Counted from the stretch's first letter, positions 24,991-42,171 are shown. The stretch is DNA of 64,000 nt from Anaeromyces robustus (GCA_002104895.1 MCFG01000337.1:1-64000); one strand, 5' to 3'. Translations and numbers: made by a program. The notes: a model not told the origin generated them from the sequence alone.

Positions 24991-26580
24991 ATGGAAAAAA
25001 ATAAAATATATTGTCAAATTTGTAAAACTCATAATTCCGAATTTCATTGCCTAAAATGTGTTAATAAAACGTATATATATATCTTTATATTATTATTATT
25101 ATAATTATAATACTTGATATTGGTATTATTAGATATTGAATATTTAACCATACAATATGATATATATATTAATTATTATTTTTTTATATCACATAGCTTT
25201 AATTTATATAAATCAGAAATTCATCAATTTGAATTGAATATGAAAAAAATTAGTGACAATGTTAAAAAATTAGAAAAGAATAATAAATCCTTAAATAAAG
25301 TTAAAGATAATTTAAAAAATCAAATTAATTCATATAGTGTTAAAATTGAAGAGAAAAAGTTGTTAATTAAAAAAAGTATATTTATGATATTAGATAGAAT
25401 TACTAAAAGAAATTTCATAACTAATGTTATTTAATTAAAGAATACTTTTAGAATATATATTAAATATTATTCAATAAATATTATTTAATAAACATTATTA
25501 TATACGTTTATAGAACAGGAACTTATTGAAAATAAAAGAAAGGAACTTGAATTACGTAGACGAAATCTAATGAAATTAAATGAAAAACTAAAAATAAAAC
25601 AAGAGTATTTTTTAGATAAGAAAGAAAAAAATAAAAATAAAGAAAATAATAGTGAAGAAGTCAGTAATAAAGAAGATAATAAAAAGGAGAAAACAAATAA
25701 TCCAGATAATAGTCAATCTAAAAGTAATAATGAACAAGAACAAGAAGAAAAGAATAATGAAGGAAGAGTCGAACCAAATAATATAGAGAATAATGATAAT
25801 AACTATAGTATTTTTATGAACAGTGATAGTGTTAAAAGAATAATAAATAGTACCTATTTAAAAACATATGAACAGTTAAATAATCAGTTAATGAGTGCTC
25901 GTCAAATACTTATTCGTGAAATATATAAAATATTTAAATTAAAAAAAATTTCAGGATTAATACATGGAGGGGGAAGCACAAGTAATTCTAATAGTAATAT
26001 TATACCATCTAGTACTAATATTTCTTCCTTTTTAAATAATTCTATCAGTCAAGTACTTCATGATAAAACTATATCGAAAATATTTGGTTTTTCAGAAAAT
26101 GAAACAGAACTTAATAATAGTATATATAATAATCCAAATTTTAGTTTATATGAAAATATTATTACTCCAGATAATGATAATAAATTAAATCAATTTTCAA
26201 AAGATATAAATAATCGAAGTATGTCAAAAACAAAACCACCAAGAGTCAAGAATTCTTATTTATATAATAGGAATATTATGAATAATCAAAATTATAAATA
26301 TGGTAAAGATAAAGATAGAAAAAATTAAAAATGAAAAAAAAAAAAAAAAAAAAATTAGAATTGAATAAAATAACATAAAATAAAATAATACCATATAATA
26401 TAATATTATATAATATATAGAATACAAATTTATTTATAAAAATAATTAATGAATATATTATATTTTTTATTCATATAACATAATAACAAAATAAATAGCG
26501 AAAAAAAAAGGACAAAGTATTTCCGAAACTTATACCATTTTGGGATATTTATTTCCACCTATTAATGAAATATGGAGTAA

Positions 26581-26646
<66 letters not shown>

Positions 26647-26670
26647 TATTATTATTATTATTACTATTAA

Positions 26671-26716
<46 letters not shown>

Positions 26717-26740
26717 TATTATTATTATTATTACTATTAA

Positions 26741-26783
<43 letters not shown>

Positions 26784-28445
26784 TATTATTATTATTATTA
26801 CTATTAATATTATTATTATTATTATTATTATTTAACCTTTTTTTTATTGAATTAACTTAATGTATATATATATATATATATATATTTATATTATTAATTT
26901 TTTTCTGAAGATTACTCACATGAATATATAAATACATCATTGGAATATATTATTCAATATGTAATATTACTATCCTATTATCTTGATATAAAACTTCCTT
27001 TTTCTTTACATTATCAAGGTGTTAGATCTTACGTAGAATGTCATCTTTATAATTGTACATGGTAATTGTTATTTGTTATTTTGTTATTTTATTTTTTTTT
27101 TATTTTGTTCTAAATTTAATTAATTTTATATATATAATTTATTTTATTATTATTATAATTTTTTAAAGTAAATTACAATATTTATTAATATTTATTATAT
27201 TTATACATACTTCATATTTTAATTGTATAAAAGCTATTTACCATTATGCTATTCAGAAAAAACAATTGAAGAATATTTAACAGGATTATCTATGCTTTGT
27301 TATGATATTGTTTATTTATGTTATACCCAAGGTGTTATAGTTAAGGAAGACAGTGTATTAAATATATTAGAAAATATATATAAATGTACAAAATCACCAT
27401 ATTTAGGACAGTAAGTTTTTTTTTTTATTGTTTTTAGTATTTGTTTTAAAATATATGTATTTTTAATAAATAATAATACATTTTATTTGTATATTTTATT
27501 TATTTTTTAAATTAATGATTTATTAATATTTTTAATTAATATTAATGAAAAAAAAAAAATAGAACTTTAAATGCTGATATAGAATTTCATAACCATAATG
27601 TTAACTTTAGTATGTTACCTAATTCATATTATCATACCACTAAACAAAAAATAGCACAAAATAAACCTTTCGTTAGTGAAGTGTTCAAAAGAAAAGTGTC
27701 ATATAGTACTTTATGTAATACATTAGGAAATTCATATAATTTAAGATTTTCAGAAATTGTAAAATTAGTGTTTTTAAATGCTAATATTCAAATACCCATA
27801 ACTAATAATAAAATAAATATGAATGATACAATGATAGATAATAATAATGTTGATAATAATAATAACAATAACAATAACAATAACAATAACAACAACAACA
27901 ACAATAATAATAATAATAATAACTTTGATACCATTAGTAATAATAATGATAATAATGAAAAGGATAATGGAGGTTCTTCAGGGAAGAATAATTATAGTCA
28001 AAATACCATTGAATGGAATGATATATCTTCAAATGTTGAAACTATGACTCTCAGTGATGAAGATATGAATTATGATTATAAAAATTATAATAATCCTGAA
28101 ATATTAAATAATGCTAATAAAAAAATTAAATCATTATTATCCATTAATTACATAATTCATATAGATAAAAAAGGGAATAGTAATAATTCTAGTAATATTA
28201 ATAAGATTAGTAATAGCGCAAATAGTAGTCATACAAATTTAAATTATTTATCAAATGCCAATATAAATAATGATGATTCATTAATGGATGAATCATTTAA
28301 AAGTAATAATATTTTTAATTATGAAGATATTATGGGAACAGAAGAACAAATAAGAAAACAAAGATTAACAGAGTTTCTTAATTGTGTCTTTCATGATTAC
28401 TTTTCAACTACTAACACTAATGAATGGATATTAATTAATCAATAA
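24991..28445 (+). CDS. ATG14: ATG14-like autophagy protein (UVRAG/Atg14 family)
   Basis: Seven exons (24991-25070, 25197-25375, 25514-26302, 26511-26576, 26911-27061, 27234-27410, 27563-28445) encode 774 residues. Two CxxC pairs stand at residues 8/11 and 20/23 (YCQICKT, HCLKCVN), matching the N-terminal cysteine repeats of ATG14/Barkor that target the autophagy PI3-kinase complex I. Residues ~30-130 are a Lys/Glu/Leu coiled coil, the expected contact with Vps30/Beclin. After a disordered part, exons 4-7 carry the conserved C-terminal block: ILGYLFPPINEIW, LEYIIQYVILLSYYLDIKLP, YEQ-type Cys/Tyr-rich text and LCYDIVYLCYTQGV. Poly-Asn and Asn/Ser-rich stretches (about 27840-27930 and beyond) break the tail. 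Intron 4 has grown by TTA repeats. ATG14 rather than Vps38/UVRAG is chosen because of the Cys pairs and absence of a C2 domain. Confidence 0.82.
26578..26835. repeat. (TTA)n array with a ~68-bp higher-order period, inside an intron
   Basis: Runs of tta are interrupted by the marker actattaat at about 26663, 26733 and 26800, so a block of about 67-70 bases has been copied at least three times. The whole array lies in intron 4 of the ATG14-like gene. Confidence 0.9.
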
Positions 28446-29594
28446 ACACATACATATATATAATTTAATAAAATAAAATAAAAAAATAAAATAAAATAAA
28501 ATAAAATAAAATAAAATAAAATAAATATAAATATAATTAATTAAATCAATAAGTAAATTAATAATAGAATTGTCTCTGTTTTATATATTATTTTAAACAA
28601 TCTTTGTTATTAATATTTTTGTGCCAATTTATTTAATCTTTATTTTTATTTATAATAATTATTTTTATTTAAAAAAAATAATTATTACAATAAGAAAATT
28701 AAATATTATATTAGGAATTTATATTTTGTTATAATATAATAAATAAACATAAATATATGAATATATTTTTGTTTACTTTAAAAATATAAATAATAATAAA
28801 TAATATAATAAATATTCTTTCCTGTATTTTATATATTCTATATAATTATTTGTCAATTGAAAATAACATTAGTAATAAAGAATGAAAGAAACTACTGAAT
28901 ATCATGTCAGCATACCATTTTTTTTGTTAAATTATTAATAATTTTATTTAGTATGATAAAATTTAATGGTTTATTATTAATTATTATTTATGATTAAAAA
29001 AATGTTATTTTTATTACATATTTATTATAGTTTTTATTAATTTTGTATGTTTAATGTGGCAATAATTGAATAATGTATAAATCAGAAAATTCTTTTTATA
29101 TATATTTTGGCAAATTAAAATTAATAATTAAAAAATAAAATATTGATTTATATAATATAATATAAATATATTTAAATACATACTTGAATAAAAAAAATTA
29201 TATAAATTTTATGCCACTTATTTTAATAATAATAAACTATCCAAAAAAATTATAATTAATATTTACATATATTATAATTAATTCAAAATATATTATTAAT
29301 TAAATTATATTATAGATATAATTTATTGTATTATTATTAAAGGTTCGAAAATTTATAAATAACTAAAAATTTCTTCTATATTTTCTTTTTTTTTTTTTTT
29401 TTTTTAATTTTGAAATTTTTAAAGATAACATCATCTTAATAATATTAGTTGTAGACTAAATAGATACAACAAATAAATTCAATATTTTAAAGAAAACTTA
29501 AAAAAATAATATTAAATAAAATAAAATATAATTAATTTCAATTCAAATTTACTCTTTTAAGTAAATTTTTATTATAGTAATAAAAATAGAAGAA
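28446..29594. other. Intergenic region
   Basis: An aaaat pentamer run is at 28476-28525; the rest is A/T-rich with no supported gene. The final part is the promoter side of the chitinase gene and contains a long T-run (29385-29405). Confidence 0.6.
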
Positions 29595-31469
<1,875 letters not shown>

Positions 31470-31535
31470 GAAAAAAAATATAATATATATATATATATAG
31501 TTACATCAAAAATAAAAGAAAAAAAGAAATTATAG

Positions 31536-31580
<45 letters not shown>

Positions 31581-32330
31581 GAAAAACAGAAAACTAAAAA
31601 TTAAAAACAATTAAAAAGTATCATCAAAAATAATTATACGAAATATTCCATATAACCATTAATATTATTATTATTTTTTTTTTGTAACAATAATTTTATT
31701 TTTTCGTAGTAATTCTTTTTAGTAAAAAAAATATTATCAAAAAAAATCATATATTTTTGTTTTTATTTTTAATTACATTAATTATAATTTATTTTTTATT
31801 ATTATTATTTTTTTTTATTTTCTTTAAATTATATAATAAAATTTTTTAGTTTTTAATTACTAAACTATTAAATATGAATTAACATATTCAATATATTCAA
31901 TAGTTTGTAATAATAATTAAAAATAAATAAATAAATAAAACATAAAATAAATAAATAAAAATAAAAAATAAAAATAAATAAATCATATCAAATGAATGTG
32001 TAAAAATAATATATTTAAATTTAAATATTTATATTATATATTATGTATATAATATAAATATTTATTATAATAATAAAATTTTAATTTTTTAAATTATTAA
32101 CAATATATGAATTTTTTTTTTTTCTCTTTTATCGATAGTATTATAAATTGTTAATAATTGAAAATAATAACAATTACAAAGATTGAATGATATTGAGATT
32201 GAAGAAAATTGTTCTTTAAAAATATTATAAAAAAAAAAAAAAATATGTATATATATATATAAAAATTTATGACAAATAAAAATATATGTGTATATGTATA
32301 TAAAATTTAAAAATTTTTTTTTTTTCTTGT
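31470..32330. other. Intergenic between convergent genes
   Basis: A pure A-run (about 31538-31579) follows the chitinase stop; a TAAA/TTTA-rich stretch is near 31920-31985. No gene is seen. Confidence 0.6.
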
Positions 32331-32636
32331 ATTCTCAATCCTTAATTAATTAAATTTTTTCTACTGTTTTTAGCTGAATTATTTATTGTAATAACTTCTT
32401 GATTAATGTTTTTCATTGTGTAAGAAGTTGGATTCTCAATCCTTAATTAATTAAATTTTTTCTACTGTTTTTAGCTGAATTATTTATTGTAATAACTTCT
32501 TGATTAATGTTTTTCATTGTGTAAGAAGTTGGATTCTCAATCCTTAATTAATTAAATTTTTTCTACTGTTTTTAGCTGAATTATTTATTGTAATAACTTC
32601 TTGATTAATGTTTTTCATTGTGTAAGAAGTTGGATT
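32331..32636. repeat. Three tandem copies of a 101-bp unit over a gene's stop codon
   Basis: The marker attctcaatccttaattaa starts at 32331, 32432 and 32533, giving an exact period of 101 bases with essentially no differences between copies. The copy nearest the gene (32533-32636) holds the last ~30 codons and the stop of the ankyrin gene; the other two lie beyond it in the 3' UTR. Confidence 0.97.
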
Positions 32637-34216
32637 AAGTATAGCTTTTTCCTTTTTTGATGCCACAACCGAATTTTTATTCGTGGTTGGTGGTAAAATA
32701 TTATTATTAATATTAATATTATTATTATTATTATTTATATTTGGTTTTATTGAATCCTTTTTAGGTGGTGTTGTCGTCCGTTTAATTGTCGTTGATGTAG
32801 AAGGTTTAATTTGTGATTTAGATTTAACAAAAGATGATTGTTTTGTTGTTATACTTTTTTTACTTGATGCTGATGAAAGTGATCTTTTTGTTGGTGTTTT
32901 TACATTTCCTTTCTTTTTTCCTTTCTTTTTATTCTTCTTTTTATAATGTTCTGCAAAATATCGATTTTCTTCATCTATATGTAAATTATATATGAATTAT
33001 ATATATTATTAATTTTTATTTATTTATTTATTTATTTATTTACTTATTTAGTTTTTATATTCCATTAAAAATTAATTAATTAATTAATTATTATTATTAT
33101 TATTATTATTATAATTTTTTATATAATTACCCTTTAAATATTTTTTTATTGTCGCATCTGTAGTAACATCACTTGCTCTTCTTCCATCATTATTTATTAC
33201 AGTGGGATCGATACCAGCTGAGACCTATTATATAAATAAATATTTAAATATTTTATTTGATATATATTTAAGAGTATTCAGATATAAATGTATTTGAAAT
33301 ATATACATATTTATCATCAATATAAAATAATTTTTTTTAATAATACCAGTAATTGAACAATGTTTTCATTATTTTTTACAGCTGCATAATGTAGTGGTGT
33401 TGAACCAAATTCATCTCTTTTTTGTAAATCTTTTAAAGTTAAACCATAATTGCATAGTTCCTTAATTATATAATCATTTCCATTATTTGCTGCCCTATTT
33501 TACAATGTTATATTTATTATATTAAAAAAAAAAGGTAAAAAAAAAAAATTAAAAATCCGATTTAATTTTCATTATTATAATAATAAATAATATTTATTTT
33601 TGTTTTTATTATTATATAATAATATTATATTTATATATATATATATAAATACCAATGAACTGGAGTAACACCATAATTATTTCTTGTTTTAGGGTTTAAA
33701 TTCATTTTCATTAATAATTTTATCAAATCGTTACGATCATTTTGAGCTGCTAGAGATATTAAATCTTCTTGATAATAATCTTTTTTAGCATGAAGTGAAA
33801 CTAAATATTGATTTATTATTTATTTATTATAACAGTATTTAATATTAATGTTAAAAAAATAAAAGACTATAATAATAGAATATATATATAAATAACCATT
33901 ATAAGTATATTAATATATTATTTTATATTTTTATATATTATACCATTTTCATTCCATAACAAATTATACATCTTTTATGTTAATGTAAATAGGAAAATAT
34001 TTAAAAATAAATATAATAATATATATAATCAATATTTTGTAATTAATTATTATTTATTTTCTTATTGTAAAAATAAATAATTCTTATTACATTTTTAATA
34101 TCTCCTCTTGAAACAGTATCAAACATTTCTCTATCTACTTTTGAATTTCTATTATTTTTTTTTATACAAATATCAGGTAATCGGAATTCATTCTCTTCTT
34201 TAATATCTTCATTCAT
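32544..34216 (-). CDS. Ankyrin-repeat protein with Ser/Thr/Lys-rich tail
   Basis: Six exons on the minus strand (34216-34091, 33971-33944, 33800-33653, 33494-33347, 33224-33131, 32974-32544) encode 324 residues. Exons 1-5 hold about four ankyrin units: RDIK-type text near residue 40, EDLISLAAQNDRNDLIKLLM, NNYGVTPVHWAANNGNDYII and DEFGSTPLHYAAVKNNENIV. The exon boundaries repeat the same phase pattern, as is common in ankyrin genes. Exon 6 is basic and Ser/Thr-rich (KKKGNVKTPTKRSLSSAS) with a poly-Asn stretch. The last ~30 residues are encoded by the first unit of a 101-bp tandem array. It is probably a scaffold that binds other proteins; no enzymatic domain is seen. A second ATG four bases downstream of the chosen one is out of frame. 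Confidence 0.85.
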
Positions 34217-35256
34217 ATTTTTATAAAGAAAAAGTTTTAATATTATTCAAAATATAGTATTCAAGTTTTTTTATTTGTTATTGATAATGATTATTATTGA
34301 ATATTATATATAATATACAATGTTTAAATTAATTTATAATGATATATATAATTTTTTCTTCTTCGCTTCTTTATAAACATAAATATTTTTTATGATTAAG
34401 TGAAAAATTTAAAATAAAATAAAATCTAACGGAATAAAGTTAATAGTTAAAAAAAAGAAAAAATAATGCTAACAAAAAAAAAACAACTTTTATTTACATT
34501 TGACAAACAAAAAAAATTATTAAAAAAAAAAAAAAAAACTTTCTTTATTATAAGATGTAATATTTTATTTTATTTAAATATATATTAAACAAAAAGTTTT
34601 TTAAAAAACTTATTTTATTAAAAAATTTATTATTTTAATATTTTTATTATGTAATTTATTTTTATATTTATTATACTTTATTATTTTATTTAGTTATATT
34701 CATTAATATAAATTTATTAATATTTATTAAAAAAAAGAAAATTAAGTTTAAAAATATGTATATATATATAAAGGAATGGGTTTTTTATATAAAGCACAAT
34801 ACTGTATAAGATATAATATTAATAATATAGAAAGAAAGAAAGATTGAAGTTTATATCTATTAATTTATCTGATTTTTCTTATTAGTATCATTTTTTTTAT
34901 GATTCATGTATATTAATATTTAAACTCAATAAAGACGAAAATTGTGTGCTTTAAAAAAAAATGAAGTATATATATTTTATATTATTAAAATTGATTTAAT
35001 AAGAACTTTATCTGTTTTTTAAATCAAAAATATTATATTAAAATAATATATTGTTTATTTATATATATATAATCATATTATTTCTGTAATTACTCTATGA
35101 TCAATTAAATAGTTTAATATTCTATAATAACTTTTTTTCTGCTATATATAATATATTCTAAAGTGTCTTATCAAATATTTTTACATTGATATTGGTTTAT
35201 AATTATTTTATATAAAAAATAATATTTATTTTCTTTATTTATCATCAAAATAACAT

Positions 35257-35259
<3 letters not shown>

Positions 35260-35302
<43 letters not shown>

Positions 35303-35700
35303 TTCATCAATCAAAGTTAATATCATTATAATATGGTTAATATTTTTCTCATGTTCAATTAAATATTTTACTAAAAATTCATTATTTTCTTTGTATGGTA
35401 CATAATCTGCTTCATGGTTTATAAAATATTCTAAAAAATTTTCTTTTGATTATTTATTCATCCTACAATTAAATCTGTATTACAACATACCCTATCATAA
35501 TTAATATCTGCACTATTATATCATTTTTTTTATATTTAATAAGAATATTTAGGCATTTTATCAAAATTTTTTATATAATTTTTCATTTTGTTTTCTTCTA
35601 TTAATATTTTAAATTAATACACATCTTTCTCAATAATTGGTTTAATTAACTGTTTTTTTATATATTTATTGCTTTTTTTAATCTTTTTATTTATTTATCC
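35260..35700 (-). pseudogene. Ankyrin-repeat gene relic
   Basis: On the minus strand a frame reads NFLEYFINHEADYVPYKENN then EFLVKYLIEHEKNINHI, typical ankyrin text. Upstream (35480-35540) another frame reads SADINYDRVCCNTDLIVG. Several stops and frame changes separate these, and a TAA array (35260-35300) cuts the far end. No start, promoter or intact repeats remain. Confidence 0.75.
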
Positions 35701-36321
35701 TTGTTTTAGAGAAATATTAATTTTAAAGACTTTATATATATATATATTTAAACTATATTTATGATGATTATTTTTCACATAAATTTTTTTATTTAATTTT
35801 CATATCAAATTAATTTATTAAATTAAACAATTATAGAAAAAAAATTTTTTTTTTATTTCCTTATGTAATTGTTTTTAATATTTATATTTATTAACAATGT
35901 AGCATTACTTTAATAGAGAAAGTTTTATTTAACAGGAACTTTTTTAAAAAGATTACAATTAATAACGACTTAATTTCATATACAATAAATTATTATAAAA
36001 TGTTTCCATAATACATAATTTTTATTGACATTTTTTATTCTAATCAATGAAAATTAAATATTATTTTATTAAATATATTAGTTTCATTTTTTTCATAATT
36101 TTATTTTTAATATCTAATAAAAGTTATTACAAATTTGTTATTTTATAATAAATCCGTAATAATTTTTAATATTTATGTTAACTGTAAATGTTGTATTCCA
36201 AGTACATTAAAATTTATACTTTATTCTTTAATTTTAACAAGTTTTATTTTAGATAGATAAAAAAAATTACAAAGAATTCAATATAATCAATATTAAAAAT
36301 AAAAATAAATAAAATTAATAT

Positions 36322-36780
36322 ATGAGTACCCATCTCCCATACGTACACTGCAAGTGTACCTGTAAGGTGATGCTTTATGGCATATTGATTCGACCTCGCC
36401 CCTCCACCAATGTCGTTATGTTCTGCTAGAGATGGTTCCTATACATTCTTATTTAGTTTCCTTTTATCATGAGCATCAGAACGGAACCACTTTCTCCTCA
36501 CAGTGATCGTAATCACTGGCATAGTGGAATATAGACATGCCTCTAATTTCTACATAGAATTAATCGGAAACTACGCATCAAGCCTAGGTGTAGTACTGAA
36601 GTTGAATAGGTAAATACATATAATGGAAAGCCTTTTGAATATCATGATGGTAACAAGATACACCAGAATAGAAACTTTATATACATAAACACAGTCTTCA
36701 AATACCCTCTTTTGTCCTAAAGTCCCACGATTATGATAATCCTAAGAATCAACTTGGGACAAAAACCGGTCGCGAAAATA
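36322..36780. ncRNA. GC-richer structured island, candidate non-coding RNA gene
   Basis: Hand counts give about 37% G+C over 36361-36780 (47% in the first 60 bases) against near-zero G+C next to it, with sharp edges. All frames are full of stops. Hairpins include 36343-36359 (gtacact-gca-agtgtac) and 36501-36518 (cagtgat-cgta-atcactg). Longer pairings join 36710-36717 with 36757-36764 (ttttgtcc/ggacaaaa), and two 6-bp pairs cross each other (36420-36425 with 36477-36482; 36434-36439 with 36483-36488), which would make a pseudoknot. Size and pseudoknot fit RNase P/MRP, telomerase or SRP RNA classes, but I could not match conserved core motifs of any. Strand unknown. Confidence 0.5.
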
Positions 36781-37097
36781 TAATCAATATTATATATTAT
36801 AACAAAATTTTTTAAGTTTTAAAAAATTAATATATAAAATTTTTTAATCAACTAAAAATGTCACCAAAATTTTAAGAGAAAATTTAAAATAATAATTTTT
36901 TCATAAATAATATAAATTACATAATAATTTTATAAATATTTAATTATTAATTATTACATATTTATTACATATTAAATCTTAAAATATATAAAATTTAGCT
37001 TTTAGCTTTAGCTATTAAAATATTAAATAAATATATTTATTAATATATTAATAAATATAATAATTACAATTATTATTATTTTGATATATACATTTCT

Positions 37098-39815
<2,718 letters not shown>

Positions 39816-40242
39816 TTTGAAATTATATAATTTTAAAATGAAAATAAAAAAAAAGAAAAAATAAATCTTTATATATCAAATGGTTTATTAAATTTTTATT
39901 TTATTTATAGTCTTAAATTAGTAAAATATTTTTATTATTAAAAATATAATTTTATATTTTTGAATTTCTATAATAAAATATAATAATAAATTGTTTCTTT
40001 TTGGTGTATTATCCTTTTCAATTCATTTCTATAAAAATTTTTTTTTATTTTTTAAAAAAATTTTTTTGTATTATTTTAATATTTTTTGTAAAATATTAAA
40101 ATAATTAAAAAATAAATAAAAAATTTCTTTATATTAATTAAATATAGTTAAATTAATTTTTCTCCAATCATGAATTATATTACCTTAAAAGATTTATGAT
40201 CTCCTTCCTCCTTTTTTAAAAAAATTTTTTTTCAAAAAAACA

Positions 40243-40292
<50 letters not shown>

Positions 40293-40396
40293 ACTATAAA
40301 TAAACGCAAAATACTTTAAGTAATTATTTTAATTTTATTCTTTCTTTTTTAATTTTCACAAAACTTTTAAATTTATAATAAATAAAATTATTGAAG
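39816..40396. other. Shared promoter region of divergent genes
   Basis: The 581 bases separate Cwc2 (leftward) and the aldolase (rightward). An A-run of about 45 bases (40246-40290) sits about 105 bases upstream of the aldolase start; such tracts often exclude nucleosomes at promoters. Confidence 0.55.
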
Positions 40397-41254
40397 ATGT
40401 CTGAAATTTCAATGGCCGATAAAGTTAATAATTACATTGAAACTGCTAAAGCAAATGCTAAAATTTCAAAAGAAATGTGTAACACAGCTATTGCTTCATT
40501 AGATCTTACTTCATTAAATGATAATGATACAGACGAAGTTATTAAGAATTTATGTAATCAAGCAAGATCATCTTCAGTACCAACAGCTTCAGTTTGTGTT
40601 TATCCACAATTTGTTAATTTAGCAGCTAATGAATTAAAGGATACACCAATTTCAATTGCAACTGTTATCAATTTCCCAAAAGGTGAAGATTCACCAAAAA
40701 CTGTTTATGACGATACTGTCAAAGCCATTCAAGATGGTGCAGATGAAATTGATGTTGTATGGGATTTCAAAGCTTTCATGAAAAATGATGTTGAAAAGGC
40801 TAATGCTGTTATTAAAAGTTGTAGACAAGCTATTGATGATGAAAATAATAAAAATAATAAAAATGTATTACTTAAAGTCATTTTAGAAACTGGTGCTTTA
40901 GGTGAAATGAGTAGTGAAACTGCTATTTTTGATGCTTCCATCAATGCTATTAACAATGGTGCTAATTTCATTAAAACTTCTACTGGTAAAATTGAAGAAG
41001 GAGCTAGTCTTGGTGCTGCTGCTTATATGCTTTTAGCTATTGCTAAAACTTACAATGATTCAAAGAAGAAGGTTGGACTTAAAGTTTCAGGAGGTGTTAG
41101 ATCTTGTTTACAAGCTGCTGAATACATGAGCTTATTTAATGAAATTTTATCAAAAGAAATTAGTCAAAATCCATTCACTATTCAAAAAAGTTCCTTCCGT
41201 ATTGGTGCTAGTGGTTTATTCAAAAATTTAGTTAATGAATTAAAAAATTATTAA
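40397..41254 (+). CDS. Deoxyribose-phosphate aldolase (DERA)
   Basis: A single exon encodes 285 residues starting MSEISMADKVNNYIETAKAN. The class I aldolase motifs are complete: SVCVYPQFV, TVINFPKGE, GADEIDVVWDF, VILETGALGE, the Schiff-base lysine in FIKTSTGK (Lys193) and the second lysine in GLKVSGGVR (Lys229). The enzyme splits 2-deoxyribose-5-phosphate into acetaldehyde and glyceraldehyde-3-phosphate, recycling deoxynucleosides into central metabolism in the cytosol. Length is close to other DERAs; the extra N-terminal ~25 residues and a DDENNKNNKN insert are minor additions. The lack of introns and the richer third-position G+C suggest good expression; a bacterial origin is possible, as gut fungi carry many transferred genes, but the sequence alone cannot settle it. 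Confidence 0.96.
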   Translation: MSEISMADKVNNYIETAKANAKISKEMCNTAIASLDLTSLNDNDTDEVIKNLCNQARSSSVPTASVCVYPQFVNLAANELKDTPISIATVINFPKGEDSPKTVYDDTVKAIQDGADEIDVVWDFKAFMKNDVEKANAVIKSCRQAIDDENNKNNKNVLLKVILETGALGEMSSETAIFDASINAINNGANFIKTSTGKIEEGASLGAAAYMLLAIAKTYNDSKKKVGLKVSGGVRSCLQAAEYMSLFNEILSKEISQNPFTIQKSSFRIGASGLFKNLVNELKNY

Positions 41255-42171
41255 ACAATTAATTAAATTATAAAAATTTTAAATTTTAAATTGTAAATTT
41301 TTAATTTTTATTTTATTTTTTTTTAAATTTATAATATCTAAAGTAAATTAATAAATATATAATTTAATTGTATAATTTCTTATACAATCTTTTACAATTT
41401 AAAACTTTATTCAATTGAATATACTGCAACAACAACCAACCAACCAACCAACAAGCAAACAAACAAACAAAAAAAAAAAAAAAAAAACAAATAAATCAAT
41501 AAATACATAAATAAATAAATACATAAATAAATAAATAAATAATAATAATAATTAAAATTCCATATTTTTAATAATTTAAAATTATATTAATATATTCATG
41601 TATAATATTCACATAACGTATTTACAAAATAAAACTTTTTCTAATAACATCCAAAAATAAAAAAAGTAAAATAAAATAAAATAAAAATTAAATAAAAATA
41701 AATAAAAAAAGCAAATAAATAAATAAAAATAAAAGAATTTTACTGTAAAATCTTTTATAATTGTTTTAATATTAATAAAATAATATTTAATTTTAATTTT
41801 TTATGTGTAGTTTTTGTTGAAAATTTTATCTTTAAAACTTTCTTTTCATACACGTGATTATCAAGTATAGTATATTTATATGTAATATCCACTTTTTATA
41901 ATATTTTTTTCCATTTTTAATTAAAAAATATTATTATTATTTTTATTATATAATTAATATTTTTAATTAATATATATATATAAAGTAATTATAAGTAATG
42001 AAAAAAATAATTTAAATATATATGGTTTTAAGAAAAATATAAAAAAAATAAAAATAAATAAATAAATAAAAAAATCAAATTTCAATATATTTATTATTGA
42101 ACTAAGTTAACAAAATAAAAACAAAATATTTTTATTATTATTTTTTTGATATATAAAGGAAGAGAATAGAA
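41255..42171. other. Intergenic with low-complexity repeats
   Basis: After the aldolase stop there is a caac/ccaa/aaac tract (about 41428-41470) followed by aaat tetramers to about 41544. Further on the DNA is plain A/T. No gene is seen. Confidence 0.6.
41428..41544. repeat. (CAA)/(CCAA)/(CAAA)/(AAAT) compound microsatellite
   Basis: A short series of caa, then ccaa, then caaa units runs into an A-run and aaat/acat units. It lies about 175 bases beyond the aldolase stop codon. Confidence 0.85.

Larger units (their letters stand above)
34217..37097. other. Gene-free region with an ankyrin relic and a structured island
   Basis: The interval has no intact gene. It holds a TAA microsatellite plus ankyrin relic (35260-35700) and the GC-richer island at 36322-36780; the rest is A/T-only. 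Confidence 0.6.

Noticed and set aside
36380-36400. B-box-like attcgacctcgcc in the structured island
   Set aside because: No tRNA cloverleaf fits; the matching stem bases are absent.
40391-40396. Aldolase start two codons upstream at TTG
   Set aside because: The ATG at 40397 gives the normal MSEIS start; a nuclear fungal gene is not expected to start at TTG.
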